Below are positions 54,012-63,881 of a DNA stretch of 64,000 nucleotides, piece by piece. The translations under genes and the position numbers were made by a program. Where the stretch lies: assembly GCF_030718085.1 (NCBI RefSeq), contig NZ_JAVAJF010000001.1, positions 1,054,001 through 1,118,000 on the forward strand. Direction: 5' to 3'. The notes under the pieces were generated by a model. It was not told where the DNA came from. It saw nothing but the letters and a program-made list of their open reading frames with translations, and did no database searches. The stretch's first letter is position 1. Every line of letters starts with the position of its first letter. Source of the stretch: Marinobacter sp. MDS2 (GTDB lineage Bacteria > Pseudomonadota > Gammaproteobacteria > Pseudomonadales > Oleiphilaceae).

Positions 54012-54557
54012 ATGACAACACCAAAACGCATCTACCTCGCAGGCCCCGAAGTGTTCTTCCCCGCCGAAGAACACAAAGCCATCGTGGCCGAGAAAAAGCG
54101 CATTCTTCAGGAAGCCGGATACGAAGGCGTAGACCCACTGGACACCGCCCTGACATTTTCAGATCACGAGGCCAAACCCGAACGCGGCCACCGAATCTAC
54201 CAGGCCAACCGCGAACTGATGGACAGTTGCGACGCCATCATTGCCAACCTCACGCCGTTTCGGGGCATCAGCGCAGACCCGGGCACCGTGTTTGAAGTCG
54301 GCTACATGATTGGCCAGGGCAAACCCGCTGTCGGATTCACTCTGGACAGCCAGAACTATCGCGACCGCGCCGGAGCTGCCGACCAAGAGAAACACGGCCA
54401 CGCCATTGAAGACTTCGAGATGAGCGATAACCTGATGATCGAGGGCGGCATCCGCGAATCCGGCGGCCAGCTATTGGTGGCAGAACAACCTGGGGAGCAC
54501 CGGTTTTTCTCGGCGGAGCTGTTCCGCGACTGCGTGCGAGCGCTTGCCCATGTCTGA
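54012..54557 (+). CDS. Nucleoside 2-deoxyribosyltransferase family protein
   Basis: 181 residues. RIYLAGPEVFF at the start, ANRELMDSCDAIIANLTPFRGISADPGTVFEVGYMIGQGKPAVGFT with the catalytic glutamate in the FEVGY segment. This family cleaves or exchanges the N-glycosidic bond of deoxynucleosides. It overlaps the MOSC gene by eight bases. A nucleotide-salvage or house-cleaning role is likely. Confidence 0.88.
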   Translation: MTTPKRIYLAGPEVFFPAEEHKAIVAEKKRILQEAGYEGVDPLDTALTFSDHEAKPERGHRIYQANRELMDSCDAIIANLTPFRGISADPGTVFEVGYMIGQGKPAVGFTLDSQNYRDRAGAADQEKHGHAIEDFEMSDNLMIEGGIRESGGQLLVAEQPGEHRFFSAELFRDCVRALAHV

Positions 54558-55056
54558 ACCAACTCCACTTCAAACCCTGCTAGACACCCTCCCCCAGCGC
54601 GGGCGCGTGGAATGGATTGGCATCCGCCCCGCTCGCGGTGAGCCCATGCAGGCAATCGAGCGCGTGGCGATCACCCCAGGCACGGGCCTGGAAGGCGACC
54701 GATTCGCTGGGCGCGAAACCAGTAAACGCCAAGTCACCCTGATTCAGCAAGAACACCTTCACACCATTGGCTCCTTCCTACAGCGAGACGCCATAGAACC
54801 CGAAGTGTTCCGGCGCAACATCGTAGTCTCTGGCCTGAACCTGCTGGCGCTGAAAGGCAAAACGTTTCAAATTGGCAGCGTGGTGCTGGAATACACCGGC
54901 CAATGCCACCCCTGCAGCAAAATGGAAACAACGCTTGGGCCCGGTGGCTATAACGCCATGCGCGGGCACGGCGGGATTACCGCGCGAGTGGTAAAAGGGG
55001 GCGAGGTGGCACTTGGTGACGAGGTGCAGGCGTTGCTGCCACCTCAACAGGCCTGA
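54550..55056 (+). CDS. MOSC domain protein
   Basis: 168 residues from ATG 54550. GDRFAGRETSKRQVTLIQQEHL and CHPCSKMETTLGPGGYNAMRGHGGITARV contain the conserved cysteine region of MOSC proteins, which carry sulfur or molybdenum-cofactor-linked groups. It is short, so it lacks the N-terminal MOSC_N barrel. Substrate unknown; may detoxify N-hydroxylated bases. Confidence 0.88.
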   Translation: MSEPTPLQTLLDTLPQRGRVEWIGIRPARGEPMQAIERVAITPGTGLEGDRFAGRETSKRQVTLIQQEHLHTIGSFLQRDAIEPEVFRRNIVVSGLNLLALKGKTFQIGSVVLEYTGQCHPCSKMETTLGPGGYNAMRGHGGITARVVKGGEVALGDEVQALLPPQQA

Positions 55057-55064
55057 ACAGAGGC

Positions 55065-55367
55065 CTAGCGAACGAGAGGGTAAGCCGCCCTAACCTGCCC
55101 CATCACAATGCGAGCATCTTCCGGCTTCAAGCCATTTTTGCGTAACTGCGGCATGACCATTGCGCCCACGTTCTGGCAGCGCGAAGGATCAATGCTGTGT
55201 TTTATGAAGATATCGGCAATGGCTTGGGGATTAGCATCGGGATTGGCTTTGAGTAGGTTGCCGATTTCGATGGCGCAGGCTTGCTCGGAGGGATCGGTAT
55301 TTTGTTTGCTGCGCCAGATAAGGAAAGCGGTGATGGTGGCGAAAATGGCGAGGATTAGGAATTTCAT
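55065..55367 (-). CDS. Small N-terminally anchored protein
   Basis: 100 residues: an N-terminal helix (KFLILAIFATITAFLIW) and a soluble region with two Cys (EQACAIEIGN, SRCQNVGAMVMPQLRKNGLKPEDARIVM). No recognised family. Convergent with the MOSC gene. Confidence 0.6.
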   Translation of the reverse strand: MKFLILAIFATITAFLIWRSKQNTDPSEQACAIEIGNLLKANPDANPQAIADIFIKHSIDPSRCQNVGAMVMPQLRKNGLKPEDARIVMGQVRAAYPLVR

Positions 55368-55385
55368 AAAATACTCGTGGTTGAG

Positions 55386-55586
55386 CTATTTAGAGGTCAG
55401 CGTGCGCGGGGAAATATGAAGCACCTCAGCGAACTCCCGCTGTGTGAGGCCAGTCTTGCCACGCGCTTCTGCGACCTCATTTGGCTCCACACGACTGACG
55501 CGAGCAGCATTGCCAGCTTTCATCTCTTTAACCGATTGAAGCAGCTTGTTGCCAAGTTCCTCGGCACTCAGAGTTTCATTACTCAT
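55386..55586 (-). pseudogene. Truncated HTH antitoxin-like gene
   Basis: 66 residues from ATG 55586 (MSNETLSAEELGNKLLQSVKEM). ARGKTGLTQREFAEVLHISPRTL is the XRE HTH of NadS/HigA-like antitoxins. Homologs continue with an RTLQEWEQGRRxPSG segment and about 30 further residues, whereas here RTL is followed by TSK and a stop. No toxin gene is next to it. Confidence 0.65.
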
Positions 55587-55671
55587 TTTCCAATACCTCA
55601 CGAATCGACTACAGGATATACACGGGTGTATTCTCCTTGATGGACTTTTTCAGGGTGGCAGAGTTTTCTCT

Positions 55672-56217
55672 TCAGGCCAAATACTCCACGCCGGTATCAG
55701 ACACCTTTAGAAACTTAGCCTGTACCAATTGGTTAAGGGCTTTCTGAATAGCTACCTCGTTTCCCTGGAGCCGGAGGTGAGAAGCGATGTGGTTGCGAAG
55801 GCTTGTAACCTTCTGCGGTCGCTTCTCTTTTGGTCGGGCAGATAAGTTTTTTATCAGCTTCTGAGTTTCACCAGAAGCACCAGCAATTTTCACCTGCTTG
55901 CATACACGCCCACTGGACTTGATGTGAGCAATCAGCGGCGAGAACCCCGAATCGTTGCTGATCACCTCAAACGCCACCGCTCGGTCGGTCTGAGCATCGA
56001 ACTTTCCGAGGTAATAGGCAAGATGGAAATCGAGATTATTCGCCTGCGAAGCCTTTAGCTGAATGACTACCATATTGATCGGTTTATCGTACTTCGTATC
56101 CATGAAGTCCAGCTTGGGCTGCTTGGCGCCAAGGAACACGATGACCCGCTCATACTCTGAGAGATTGACCTTACCTAGATTGCCTACGTTCTCGTAGTCG
56201 ATGAAAGCCCATTTCAT
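55672..56217 (-). CDS. PIN/NYN-like nuclease, cassette gene
   Basis: 181 residues. WAFIDYENVGNLGKV (metal-binding Asp at residue 7), NNLDFHLAYYLGKF and AFEVISNDSGFSPLIAHI reproduce the acidic core of NYN/PIN-type RNases. The C-terminal 60 residues look like a winged helix (LRNHIASHLRLQGNEVAIQKALNQLVQAKFL). Probably an RNA-cleaving enzyme. It is the distal gene in the cassette array; no attC-like site was found on its 3' side. Confidence 0.75.
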   Translation of the reverse strand: MKWAFIDYENVGNLGKVNLSEYERVIVFLGAKQPKLDFMDTKYDKPINMVVIQLKASQANNLDFHLAYYLGKFDAQTDRAVAFEVISNDSGFSPLIAHIKSSGRVCKQVKIAGASGETQKLIKNLSARPKEKRPQKVTSLRNHIASHLRLQGNEVAIQKALNQLVQAKFLKVSDTGVEYLA

Positions 56218-56274
56218 TTCTCAACGTCCTATGTCGGTTCGAAAATAGATCTTTTTGCATTCCCTATGATGCCC

Positions 56275-56338
56275 GCATAACCTACCGCGAACTGCGCAGC
56301 GGTTGGAGGCCCAGCGTCCCGTTGACCACTTTGTTAAC
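56275..56338 (-). other. attC-like site 5
   Basis: Reads on the minus strand GTTAACAAAGTGG at its start and AGGTTATGC at its end, with internal complementary GGCCTCC/CCGCTGC-type parts. About 64 bp. The stop codon of the EEP nuclease gene (56334-56336) lies within its 5' core, as in true cassettes. Confidence 0.6.
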
Positions 56339-57086
56339 TGTTGGTGATCAGCGTCAATGGAACATGATCACTTGTTGAAATCCAGTCATCATGCTGGCCG
56401 ATCTGCAAAGTACATTCTTCAGTCAAATCATGCGAAGTAAAAGCGTAATCAATGTGGTACGCCTTTTCGCGGTTCCGCTGGAGGAAAAATGTTGGGATGG
56501 TCTCGCTTCCCTGATTTTCACCGAAAATTCGATGGTACTGGCTCTCGAATCCCATCGCTCTAAGCTCGGCAATTACGTCCGAGTGATTCCACCACCGATC
56601 AGGCTTATCCCAGCGCACATTGCTATTAAAATCACCGAGAATGACTGTTTTTGGCTTGCTAAGGTCTTCACGATGGATCTGAAGATACTTCCAAAATTGC
56701 CCCATGTAACCAAATGCTTCGTCATTGCGCCCCTTTGTCCACACGGCCAGCACGGTAAGCTCGTTGTTAATAGTGAAGGGAAGAAAAAGCCTGAGATCTT
56801 CTGTTTTCCAACTCAGTGTTTCGCTTTTGCTGAACAGCCCCGGTACAGAAAAGCTACCGCTCCAATTTAACTTTTCTACTCGATGACCGTTTCGGGGAAA
56901 GATGCCAATACCACGATTCTTTGACTCACCCACCCATAGGTACTCACCGGCCCACTCCCTGTATGCAGGGGTCGATAGCGCAGGGTCTTCACATTCCTGA
57001 ACCACCAAGACATCAGCTTGCAAACTCTCCGCTTCTGCAAGCTTTCGCCTCAATGCTCCATTACAGTTCCAGGTTACGATATTCAT
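56334..57086 (-). CDS. Endonuclease/exonuclease/phosphatase family protein, cassette gene
   Basis: 250 residues. [40 protein letters not shown] and [11 protein letters not shown] are the four catalytic blocks of the EEP (exonuclease III-like) superfamily, so it is likely active on DNA or a phosphoester. No signal peptide. A gene cassette between attC-like sites 4 and 5. Confidence 0.85.
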   Translation of the reverse strand: MNIVTWNCNGALRRKLAEAESLQADVLVVQECEDPALSTPAYREWAGEYLWVGESKNRGIGIFPRNGHRVEKLNWSGSFSVPGLFSKSETLSWKTEDLRLFLPFTINNELTVLAVWTKGRNDEAFGYMGQFWKYLQIHREDLSKPKTVILGDFNSNVRWDKPDRWWNHSDVIAELRAMGFESQYHRIFGENQGSETIPTFFLQRNREKAYHIDYAFTSHDLTEECTLQIGQHDDWISTSDHVPLTLITNS

Positions 57087-57097
57087 AGATAAAGGCA

Positions 57098-57195
57098 GTT
57101 AACGCCCTTGTTTAGAGGCGCCCATGTAGCGCAGCGAAATGGGCGTCCGGTGTAGGGCCGCCAGGCCCGAAACGTACTACAACTATTTGTTAAAG
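57098..57195 (-). other. attC-like site 4
   Basis: About 98 bp. Minus strand begins TTTAACAAATAG and ends GGGCGTTAAC. An inner stem is formed by GGACGCCCAT and ATGGGCGCC. Layout equals sites 1 and 3. Confidence 0.78.
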
Positions 57196-57222
57196 GCTTT
57201 TTCAGTGAGCGCTCGGTAGTCA

Positions 57223-57495
57223 TTACAACACCGTTGATATTGTCTGGATGACGCTCACAACTGTCAGGAATCCGCCAATGACGATCAGTCGTCTTTGAGA
57301 GAGGTCGATACCCTGAATCAGAACAAAGGTTCCGACCATGCCGCTGAAAAAGCCTCCACTGAATTGGGAACCACCGACTGCATAAACAAACACCAAGTAA
57401 ATTACTGCCAGCAGATACAGCAATACTCGTAACGGCTTGAACTCAAAACGCTTGTAGTAGGCTTGGTCTTCTGGGGATAGGTCTTCCTTGTTCAC
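57223..57495 (-). CDS. Small membrane protein, cassette gene
   Basis: 90 residues with about three hydrophobic segments (20-40, 45-65, 70-90). It begins MNKEDLSPEDQAYYKRFEFKPLRVLLYLLAVIYLVFVYAVG. No family recognised. It lies alone between attC-like sites 3 and 4. Confidence 0.65.
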   Translation of the reverse strand: MNKEDLSPEDQAYYKRFEFKPLRVLLYLLAVIYLVFVYAVGGSQFSGGFFSGMVGTFVLIQGIDLSQRRLIVIGGFLTVVSVIQTISTVL

Positions 57496-57510
57496 CGATA
57501 ACTCCCTTTA

Positions 57511-57616
57511 GCCTTTAACGCCAATATTCAGCGGCGGCCTTTGCGTAGCGAAGCGGAGAAAAGGCCGTCCGGTGGAGGCCCGTCAGGGCCGGAACGAACT
57601 GGAATGACTGGTTAGC
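57511..57616 (-). other. attC-like site 3
   Basis: About 106 bp. Minus strand begins GCTAACCAGTC and ends TTGGCGTTAAAGGC. Inner stem from CGGACGGCCTTT and AAAGGCCGCCG. The stop codon of the upstream cassette gene (57612-57614) falls in the first core. Confidence 0.82.
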
Positions 57617-58196
57617 ATTGCTGAGCAGGGTAAATGAAATGGTAGGGAGAATTATCCTGAATCCAGTCTCCAGCTCGTGACCCAATTCTCTTTGCTTCCT
57701 CAACTACCGGTTCAAGCGGAATTTCTAGCTTACTGCCATCCCGGTTCTCTGTGATAAAAATGAGTTCTTCAGCGAGAAGCACTCGCTTTATACGTTTATT
57801 GTCACCGTCAAGAATTTCGTATCCACGGCGGTTTGGTAAAACCACTTCAAGAATTCCACCGCAATCCTCGCCAACCCAATTATCAACCCTTTCGTCAAAA
57901 TGCTCGATGTTATCGCGAGCTGCTCGGGAAAGGATTTCAGAATCGTCAGCTACCTCTAGAAGCCGCCGAAGCGTCCGTTTTCTCTCACGCGAGACACCTT
58001 GAGGACGTACAGGAGACAAATATTTCGACATCATTGCAGCATGCGCCAGACAAGAGGTTAGGTGAAACCACACTAATCTTTGTTGCCTTGTCTCTGGATT
58101 CGAGGCGACTTGTAGCATATTCATAAATTCGTGCTCTACACCCAATGAGTGCATTGAGAGCTCTTGCATGTACCAAGTGATCTCGAAATCGTCCAT
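57612..58196 (-). CDS. Unknown cassette protein with RX4H motif
   Basis: 194 residues, mainly helical at first (MDDFEITWYMQELSMHSLGVEHEFMN, HLTSCLAHAAMMSKYLSP). The segment AARDNIEHFDERVDNW contains R-x4-H, the motif of HEPN nucleases, although overall identity to HEPN was not established. The C-terminal part has a strand-rich region (YEILDGDNKRIKRVLLAEELIFIT). Lies between attC-like sites 2 and 3. Confidence 0.6.
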   Translation of the reverse strand: MDDFEITWYMQELSMHSLGVEHEFMNMLQVASNPETRQQRLVWFHLTSCLAHAAMMSKYLSPVRPQGVSRERKRTLRRLLEVADDSEILSRAARDNIEHFDERVDNWVGEDCGGILEVVLPNRRGYEILDGDNKRIKRVLLAEELIFITENRDGSKLEIPLEPVVEEAKRIGSRAGDWIQDNSPYHFIYPAQQC

Positions 58197-58208
58197 TTAA
58201 CTCCCTAT

Positions 58209-58269
58209 TGCTAACGATGAGCGAAGCGGCGGCCCATCAGGGGCGTCTGCCTTACGCGGTTGGTTAAGT
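58209..58269 (-). other. attC-like site 2
   Basis: About 61 bp, the short type. Minus strand begins CTTAACCAACCGC and ends CATCGTTAGCA. The core overlaps the stop codon of the GIY-YIG-like gene (58264-58266). Confidence 0.7.
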
Positions 58270-58698
58270 GTTTTGCCGCTTAACGCTGTTCTCAGGTGGA
58301 TTTAGCTTACCGATCAGGAAATCCTCCAAGGCAGGAGCGAGGTAGTTTAGTTCCTTCGGAAATCCCAAAGTGGCCACTCTAGTTACTCCCACCGCTTCCC
58401 AACGTTCGCGGAGGACACTGTCCTTACTGGATCCGGAAGGTGCTGCCTTGATCACATGCGCCATCAGTCGACGGCTGATGCCGCGATCCTGATAAATACC
58501 TCCACCACGACTATTGCCTAAGCCAACGTAAAGAACCTCATCGCCCTTTAACAGCGCATAGACTCCACCGACCAAATAATTTGGTACAGGGCCGCGCCAT
58601 TCCCAGGAAAAATCCCACTGTGGTAAAGATGCCTCACTACCCCAGTGTTTAGAAAAGAAACTTCGCGTGAGAGTAACCAAACCTTCCTTGTCAGACAT
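58264..58698 (-). CDS. GIY-YIG-like cassette protein
   Basis: Start at 58698 (MSDKEGLVTLTRSFF) after AGGAG; 144 residues. GGVYALLKGDEVLYVGLGNSRGG then GISRRLMAHVIKAA is the GIY-YIG pattern (G-x-Y about 10 residues before Y-V-G), followed by a candidate glutamate (LAPALEDFLIGKLNPPEN) as in that nuclease family. Likely a DNA nuclease or a derived fold. Cassette between attC-like sites 1 and 2. Confidence 0.7.
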   Translation of the reverse strand: MSDKEGLVTLTRSFFSKHWGSEASLPQWDFSWEWRGPVPNYLVGGVYALLKGDEVLYVGLGNSRGGGIYQDRGISRRLMAHVIKAAPSGSSKDSVLRERWEAVGVTRVATLGFPKELNYLAPALEDFLIGKLNPPENSVKRQNT

Positions 58699-58715
58699 AT
58701 TTACTCCTAGTGACA

Positions 58716-58814
58716 CTTAAACGCTTAGCTTAGCGGCGCCCTTGCAATGGAGGCGAAGCCGCAATAAAAAGGGCGTCCGGCGGCCATCGGCCGCGCACTA
58801 CAGCGACTTGTTAT
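58716..58814 (-). other. attC-like site 1
   Basis: About 99 bp. Minus strand begins ATAACAAGTCGC and ends AAGCGTTTAAG. Inner stem from GGACGCCCTT and AAGGGCGCC. It immediately precedes the GIY-YIG-like gene's ribosome binding site. Confidence 0.78.
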
Positions 58815-58852
58815 GACTTGCGAAGTTCGCCTGCTCCCTAGCCGGCCACTGC

Positions 58853-59104
58853 CTAAGAAGACACTTCATGGCCATCGAAATTTTTAATGTGACGATCACT
58901 ATAACTTTCGGGATTCATTCGGATCTTCGTGGCCAATGACACCAAAGCCTCTCGATTTCGGTTGTCATATTCGGTGACCTCGGACTCAGACAATTGAATG
59001 TCCACGGAGTACATCGCCACTGACCCACACAGAACCGTGAAAAACAGCTTCCCTTCATCTCTGAATAACATCCAGTCCCATGGACTCGACTCTAAAACCT
59101 GCAC
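58853..59104 (-). CDS. Unknown cassette protein (83 aa)
   Basis: 83 residues beginning MQVLESSPWDWMLFRDEGKLFF. The N-terminal half is strand-rich and the C-terminal half helical (NREALVSLATKIRMNPESYSDRHIKNF). Similar small proteins are known from integron cassettes, recognised from memory only. Function unknown. It is the proximal gene of the array. Confidence 0.6.
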   Translation of the reverse strand: MQVLESSPWDWMLFRDEGKLFFTVLCGSVAMYSVDIQLSESEVTEYDNRNREALVSLATKIRMNPESYSDRHIKNFDGHEVSS

Positions 59105-59545
59105 AAAGACCTCATAGAGTCATAACAGTGATTAGATAGAGCGCTTCGTTATTGCACAAAAGTGACTTCAATCATCCGCGCCTACCCCTAGATTATTCAG
59201 CATCATTTATGCATTAGAATCAGCAGCTTGCAAGCATCTCTACTTCACCCCTGATGTAATCGCGTGACCTCCGCATTATTGCAATAATGAAGCACTGGCA
59301 ATGATCTTGTCGCAGAGCATCTGCAAGGCCGCCAAAATACAAAGGCGTGCGAAAACCACCTTCGATCAAAAGATCTAAACAAGGCACCAGGAAAAACCAG
59401 CGGTAAAAGGGGCGAAAGAGATTCGAAAAAAGCTAAAGCAGCAAACTGAAATCCATCTGTCGTCCCTAACAGCGGCAAGTTCCCTTGTGTGTAAACATAC
59501 ACTACCTAATTTTCAGGAAACTTCCTATATAGTCAATCTGAAAAG
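59105..59545. other. Gap between the array and urease, no gene supported
   Basis: No integrase (tyrosine recombinase) frame is present. A minus-strand frame at 59245-59502 lacks a Shine-Dalgarno and any family pattern. A compact pair GCAATAACG / GTTATGAC on the minus strand near 59119-59158 could be a degenerate recombination core, but this is weak. Confidence 0.5.
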
Positions 59546-59578
59546 CAGCAAATTCGCGACGAACGCACGAATTTGCTG
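59546..59578 (-). terminator. Terminator of the urease operon
   Basis: A perfect 11-bp stem, CAGCAAATTCG (59546-59556) with CGAATTTGCTG (59568-59578), followed on the minus strand by CTTTT. It lies 70 bp beyond the ureJ stop codon. Confidence 0.7.
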
Positions 59579-59646
59579 TTGAGGCTTCGGGAGGAATTTG
59601 TCGTGCAGTCAGGTATGGCGGGGCACTCTATAAACTAGCAACGGCC

Positions 59647-60222
59647 TCAAGCCGCCGCCAAATACGCCCCCGCAACCGCCAGCACACCACCCACTCCGCG
59701 GCTAAACCGGCTGTCCGCTTTCAACATCAGGCTACCCAGCCCACGCCCAGCCAAAGTGATGGCAAGGGTGGCGATTGAGAAGCCAGCCAAATAGCCCGCC
59801 AGTGTTGCGCCTTCGGGCATTTCCGCGCCGTGGGCAAAGCCGTGGAACAACATGAAGGCACCAACTAATGTGCCACCCACGGCAGTCGGTAGTTTCGCCA
59901 AAGTGGCAATAAGGATACCGGCCACCAGTACCGAGAAGGTTATGCCGGTTTCAACGCCGGGCATGGTTAGGCCAGCCCAGGCTAGAGCTGCGCCAACCAC
60001 CATACCGCCGATCACGAAGGCTGGAGTCGCGTTTTTCATGAGCTTGCTCTGGCGCACGCTCCAGAAGCCTATGGCTGCCATGGCCAGCAGGTGGTCCAGG
60101 CCCAGCATCGGGTGCAGCAAGCCGCTGGTGAAGCCGCCTTCGGTGTGGCCGGGGTGGGCCATGGCGGATGCAGAGGCGGTTAGAAGCACGGCGGCGGTGA
60201 GTAGTTTTGAAGTCAGTTTCAT
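59647..60222 (-). CDS. ureJ: HupE/UreJ family nickel-related membrane protein
   Basis: Start at 60222 with AGGAG; 191 residues. A signal peptide (to about 22, SAMAHPGHTEGG) then HPMLGLDHLLAMAAIGFWS, the HupE/UreJ motif, and about six helices (FHGFAHGAEMPEG also conserved). Members are implicated in nickel uptake for hydrogenase or urease. Last gene of the urease operon. Confidence 0.9.
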   Translation of the reverse strand: MKLTSKLLTAAVLLTASASAMAHPGHTEGGFTSGLLHPMLGLDHLLAMAAIGFWSVRQSKLMKNATPAFVIGGMVVGAALAWAGLTMPGVETGITFSVLVAGILIATLAKLPTAVGGTLVGAFMLFHGFAHGAEMPEGATLAGYLAGFSIATLAITLAGRGLGSLMLKADSRFSRGVGGVLAVAGAYLAAA

Positions 60223-60265
60223 GGTGTTGCTCCTGGTGGTTCTAATATCGTTTTGGTTCGGTTGC

Positions 60266-60904
<639 letters not shown>

Positions 60905-60927
60905 GGCTATGTCTCCTCAATGTGTCT

Positions 60928-61623
60928 TCAGCTTCTGAAAAGCCGTGAATACTGTGTTTCGTGTAAGGCACTTCCGAGCGCCAATCCCGGCAGGATGGGC
61001 CCGAGTTCGTGATCGTCTCGTTCCAGCGCAATGTCTACGGCGGCCGCCAGTTGTGGCCGTAACTGTTCGATGATGCGTTGGGCAGAGGTGTGGCCAAGGG
61101 GCAGCGCTTTGCAGGCCACGGCGAGCTGGTTTTCCAGCCAGGCCCAGGCGAAGCCGAGCAGCGTTTGGCGCACGGGCACGTACCGTTTGTGGGCAACCCA
61201 GGCGAACATGGTGATGTAGCCGGGGTCTTCCGGTATCAGGTGTGGCTCGGACAGCAGTTCCAGGTTGCGCAGCAGCGTCACGAGGGCCGCGCCTAAGCGG
61301 CTGTCTTCGTCGCTCAGTTCGGCGGTTTCCCGGGTGGCGTGCAGCCAGTCGTTCCACTGCGCCAGCGCTTCGGCATCGCTGTCGGCCCAGGCGCTCTGCA
61401 AACGCACCAGTAGAGGCAATTCGCAGCGGCTTAGGCCGTCTTCCAGTACGCCTTCAATCCACTGGGCCAGTTCGGCTTCGTTGTTCACCCAACCCAGTTC
61501 AAAGGCGCTTTCCAAACCTTGGGACCACGCAAAGGCACCGATGGGCAGTGCCGGGCTGACCAGTTGCATCAGGCCCAGCAAGGCCAGATCACTCCCCTGC
61601 GGGATTGGAGCCTCAGTGGGCAT
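60928..61623 (-). CDS. ureF: Urease accessory protein UreF
   Basis: 231 residues from ATG 61623, which overlaps ureE by 11 bases. LALLGLMQLVSPALPIGAFAWSQGLESAFELGWV and FAWVAHKRYVPVRQTLLGFAWAWLENQ are family hallmarks; the C-terminal tail (ALHETQYSRLFRS) is conserved. It links UreG to the urease apoprotein and gates GTPase activity. Confidence 0.93.
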   Translation of the reverse strand: MPTEAPIPQGSDLALLGLMQLVSPALPIGAFAWSQGLESAFELGWVNNEAELAQWIEGVLEDGLSRCELPLLVRLQSAWADSDAEALAQWNDWLHATRETAELSDEDSRLGAALVTLLRNLELLSEPHLIPEDPGYITMFAWVAHKRYVPVRQTLLGFAWAWLENQLAVACKALPLGHTSAQRIIEQLRPQLAAAVDIALERDDHELGPILPGLALGSALHETQYSRLFRS

Positions 61624-62155
61624 GTTCGTGACGGTGGCCATGGCTGTGCCCGTGGTCGTGATCGTGTGAATGGCTGAGGCCGTGGCCATGGGAATACCCG
61701 GCTTGGGTGTAGGCACCGGGTTCCGGGTCGAACGGGGCGGTGTGGTGGGTCAGGGTTGCGCCCAAACGTTCCGCCAGTTCTTCCAGCACGTGGTCCGGGG
61801 TGATGCGCACGTAGGCACCCTGCTCGTCCATGCCGATGGCGAGCGTTACGTGGCGATTGCCCAGGTGGTAGCACAGGCGCGCCAGAGGTTGGCCGTTTTC
61901 AATGCGGGCGGTGACTACCTGTTCTTCCGCCGCGCGGATGCGGACGATCTCGCCGGTTTTGGCTTGCAGCAGGTCGCCGTCGCGCAGCACCGGGCCGCGG
62001 TCCAGAAACAGGCCTACATCCACGTTGGTTTCGGTGGTGGCCCGCAAACGGCCGCGGATGCGCAGCTCGTAGGGCAAAGTCAGGTTGTCCAGAATCTCGC
62101 CGGGGTCGATCCCGGCGTGGTTCACATCGCCAAGGCGTTTTGTTAGTTCCAACAT
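61613..62155 (-). CDS. ureE: Urease nickel chaperone UreE
   Basis: Start at 62155 (MLELTKRLGDV) with GGAGA; 180 residues. The fold includes LPYELRIRGRLRATTETNVDVGLFLDRG and CYHLGNRH with the conserved nickel histidine. The C-terminus is strongly His-rich (SHGHGLSHSHDHDHGHSHGH), typical of the nickel-storing type. It delivers Ni2+ to UreG. Confidence 0.95.
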   Translation of the reverse strand: MLELTKRLGDVNHAGIDPGEILDNLTLPYELRIRGRLRATTETNVDVGLFLDRGPVLRDGDLLQAKTGEIVRIRAAEEQVVTARIENGQPLARLCYHLGNRHVTLAIGMDEQGAYVRITPDHVLEELAERLGATLTHHTAPFDPEPGAYTQAGYSHGHGLSHSHDHDHGHSHGHRHEHAH

Positions 62156-62177
62156 AATCGGTTCTCCAATTCCCGGC

Positions 62178-63877
<1,700 letters not shown>

Positions 63878-63881
<4 letters not shown>

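Noticed and set aside
55602..55671. A sixth attC site distal to the PIN-like gene
   Set aside because: No GTTRRRY-type core or long imperfect stem could be found there on the minus strand.
55587..55671. Remnant of a RelE-type toxin upstream of the truncated antitoxin
   Set aside because: A short open stretch (ENSATLKKSIKENTPVYIL) is too short and nonspecific to assign.
59245..59502. 85-codon minus-strand frame as an integrase or transposase relic
   Set aside because: No recombinase motif, no ribosome binding site and no family resemblance were seen.
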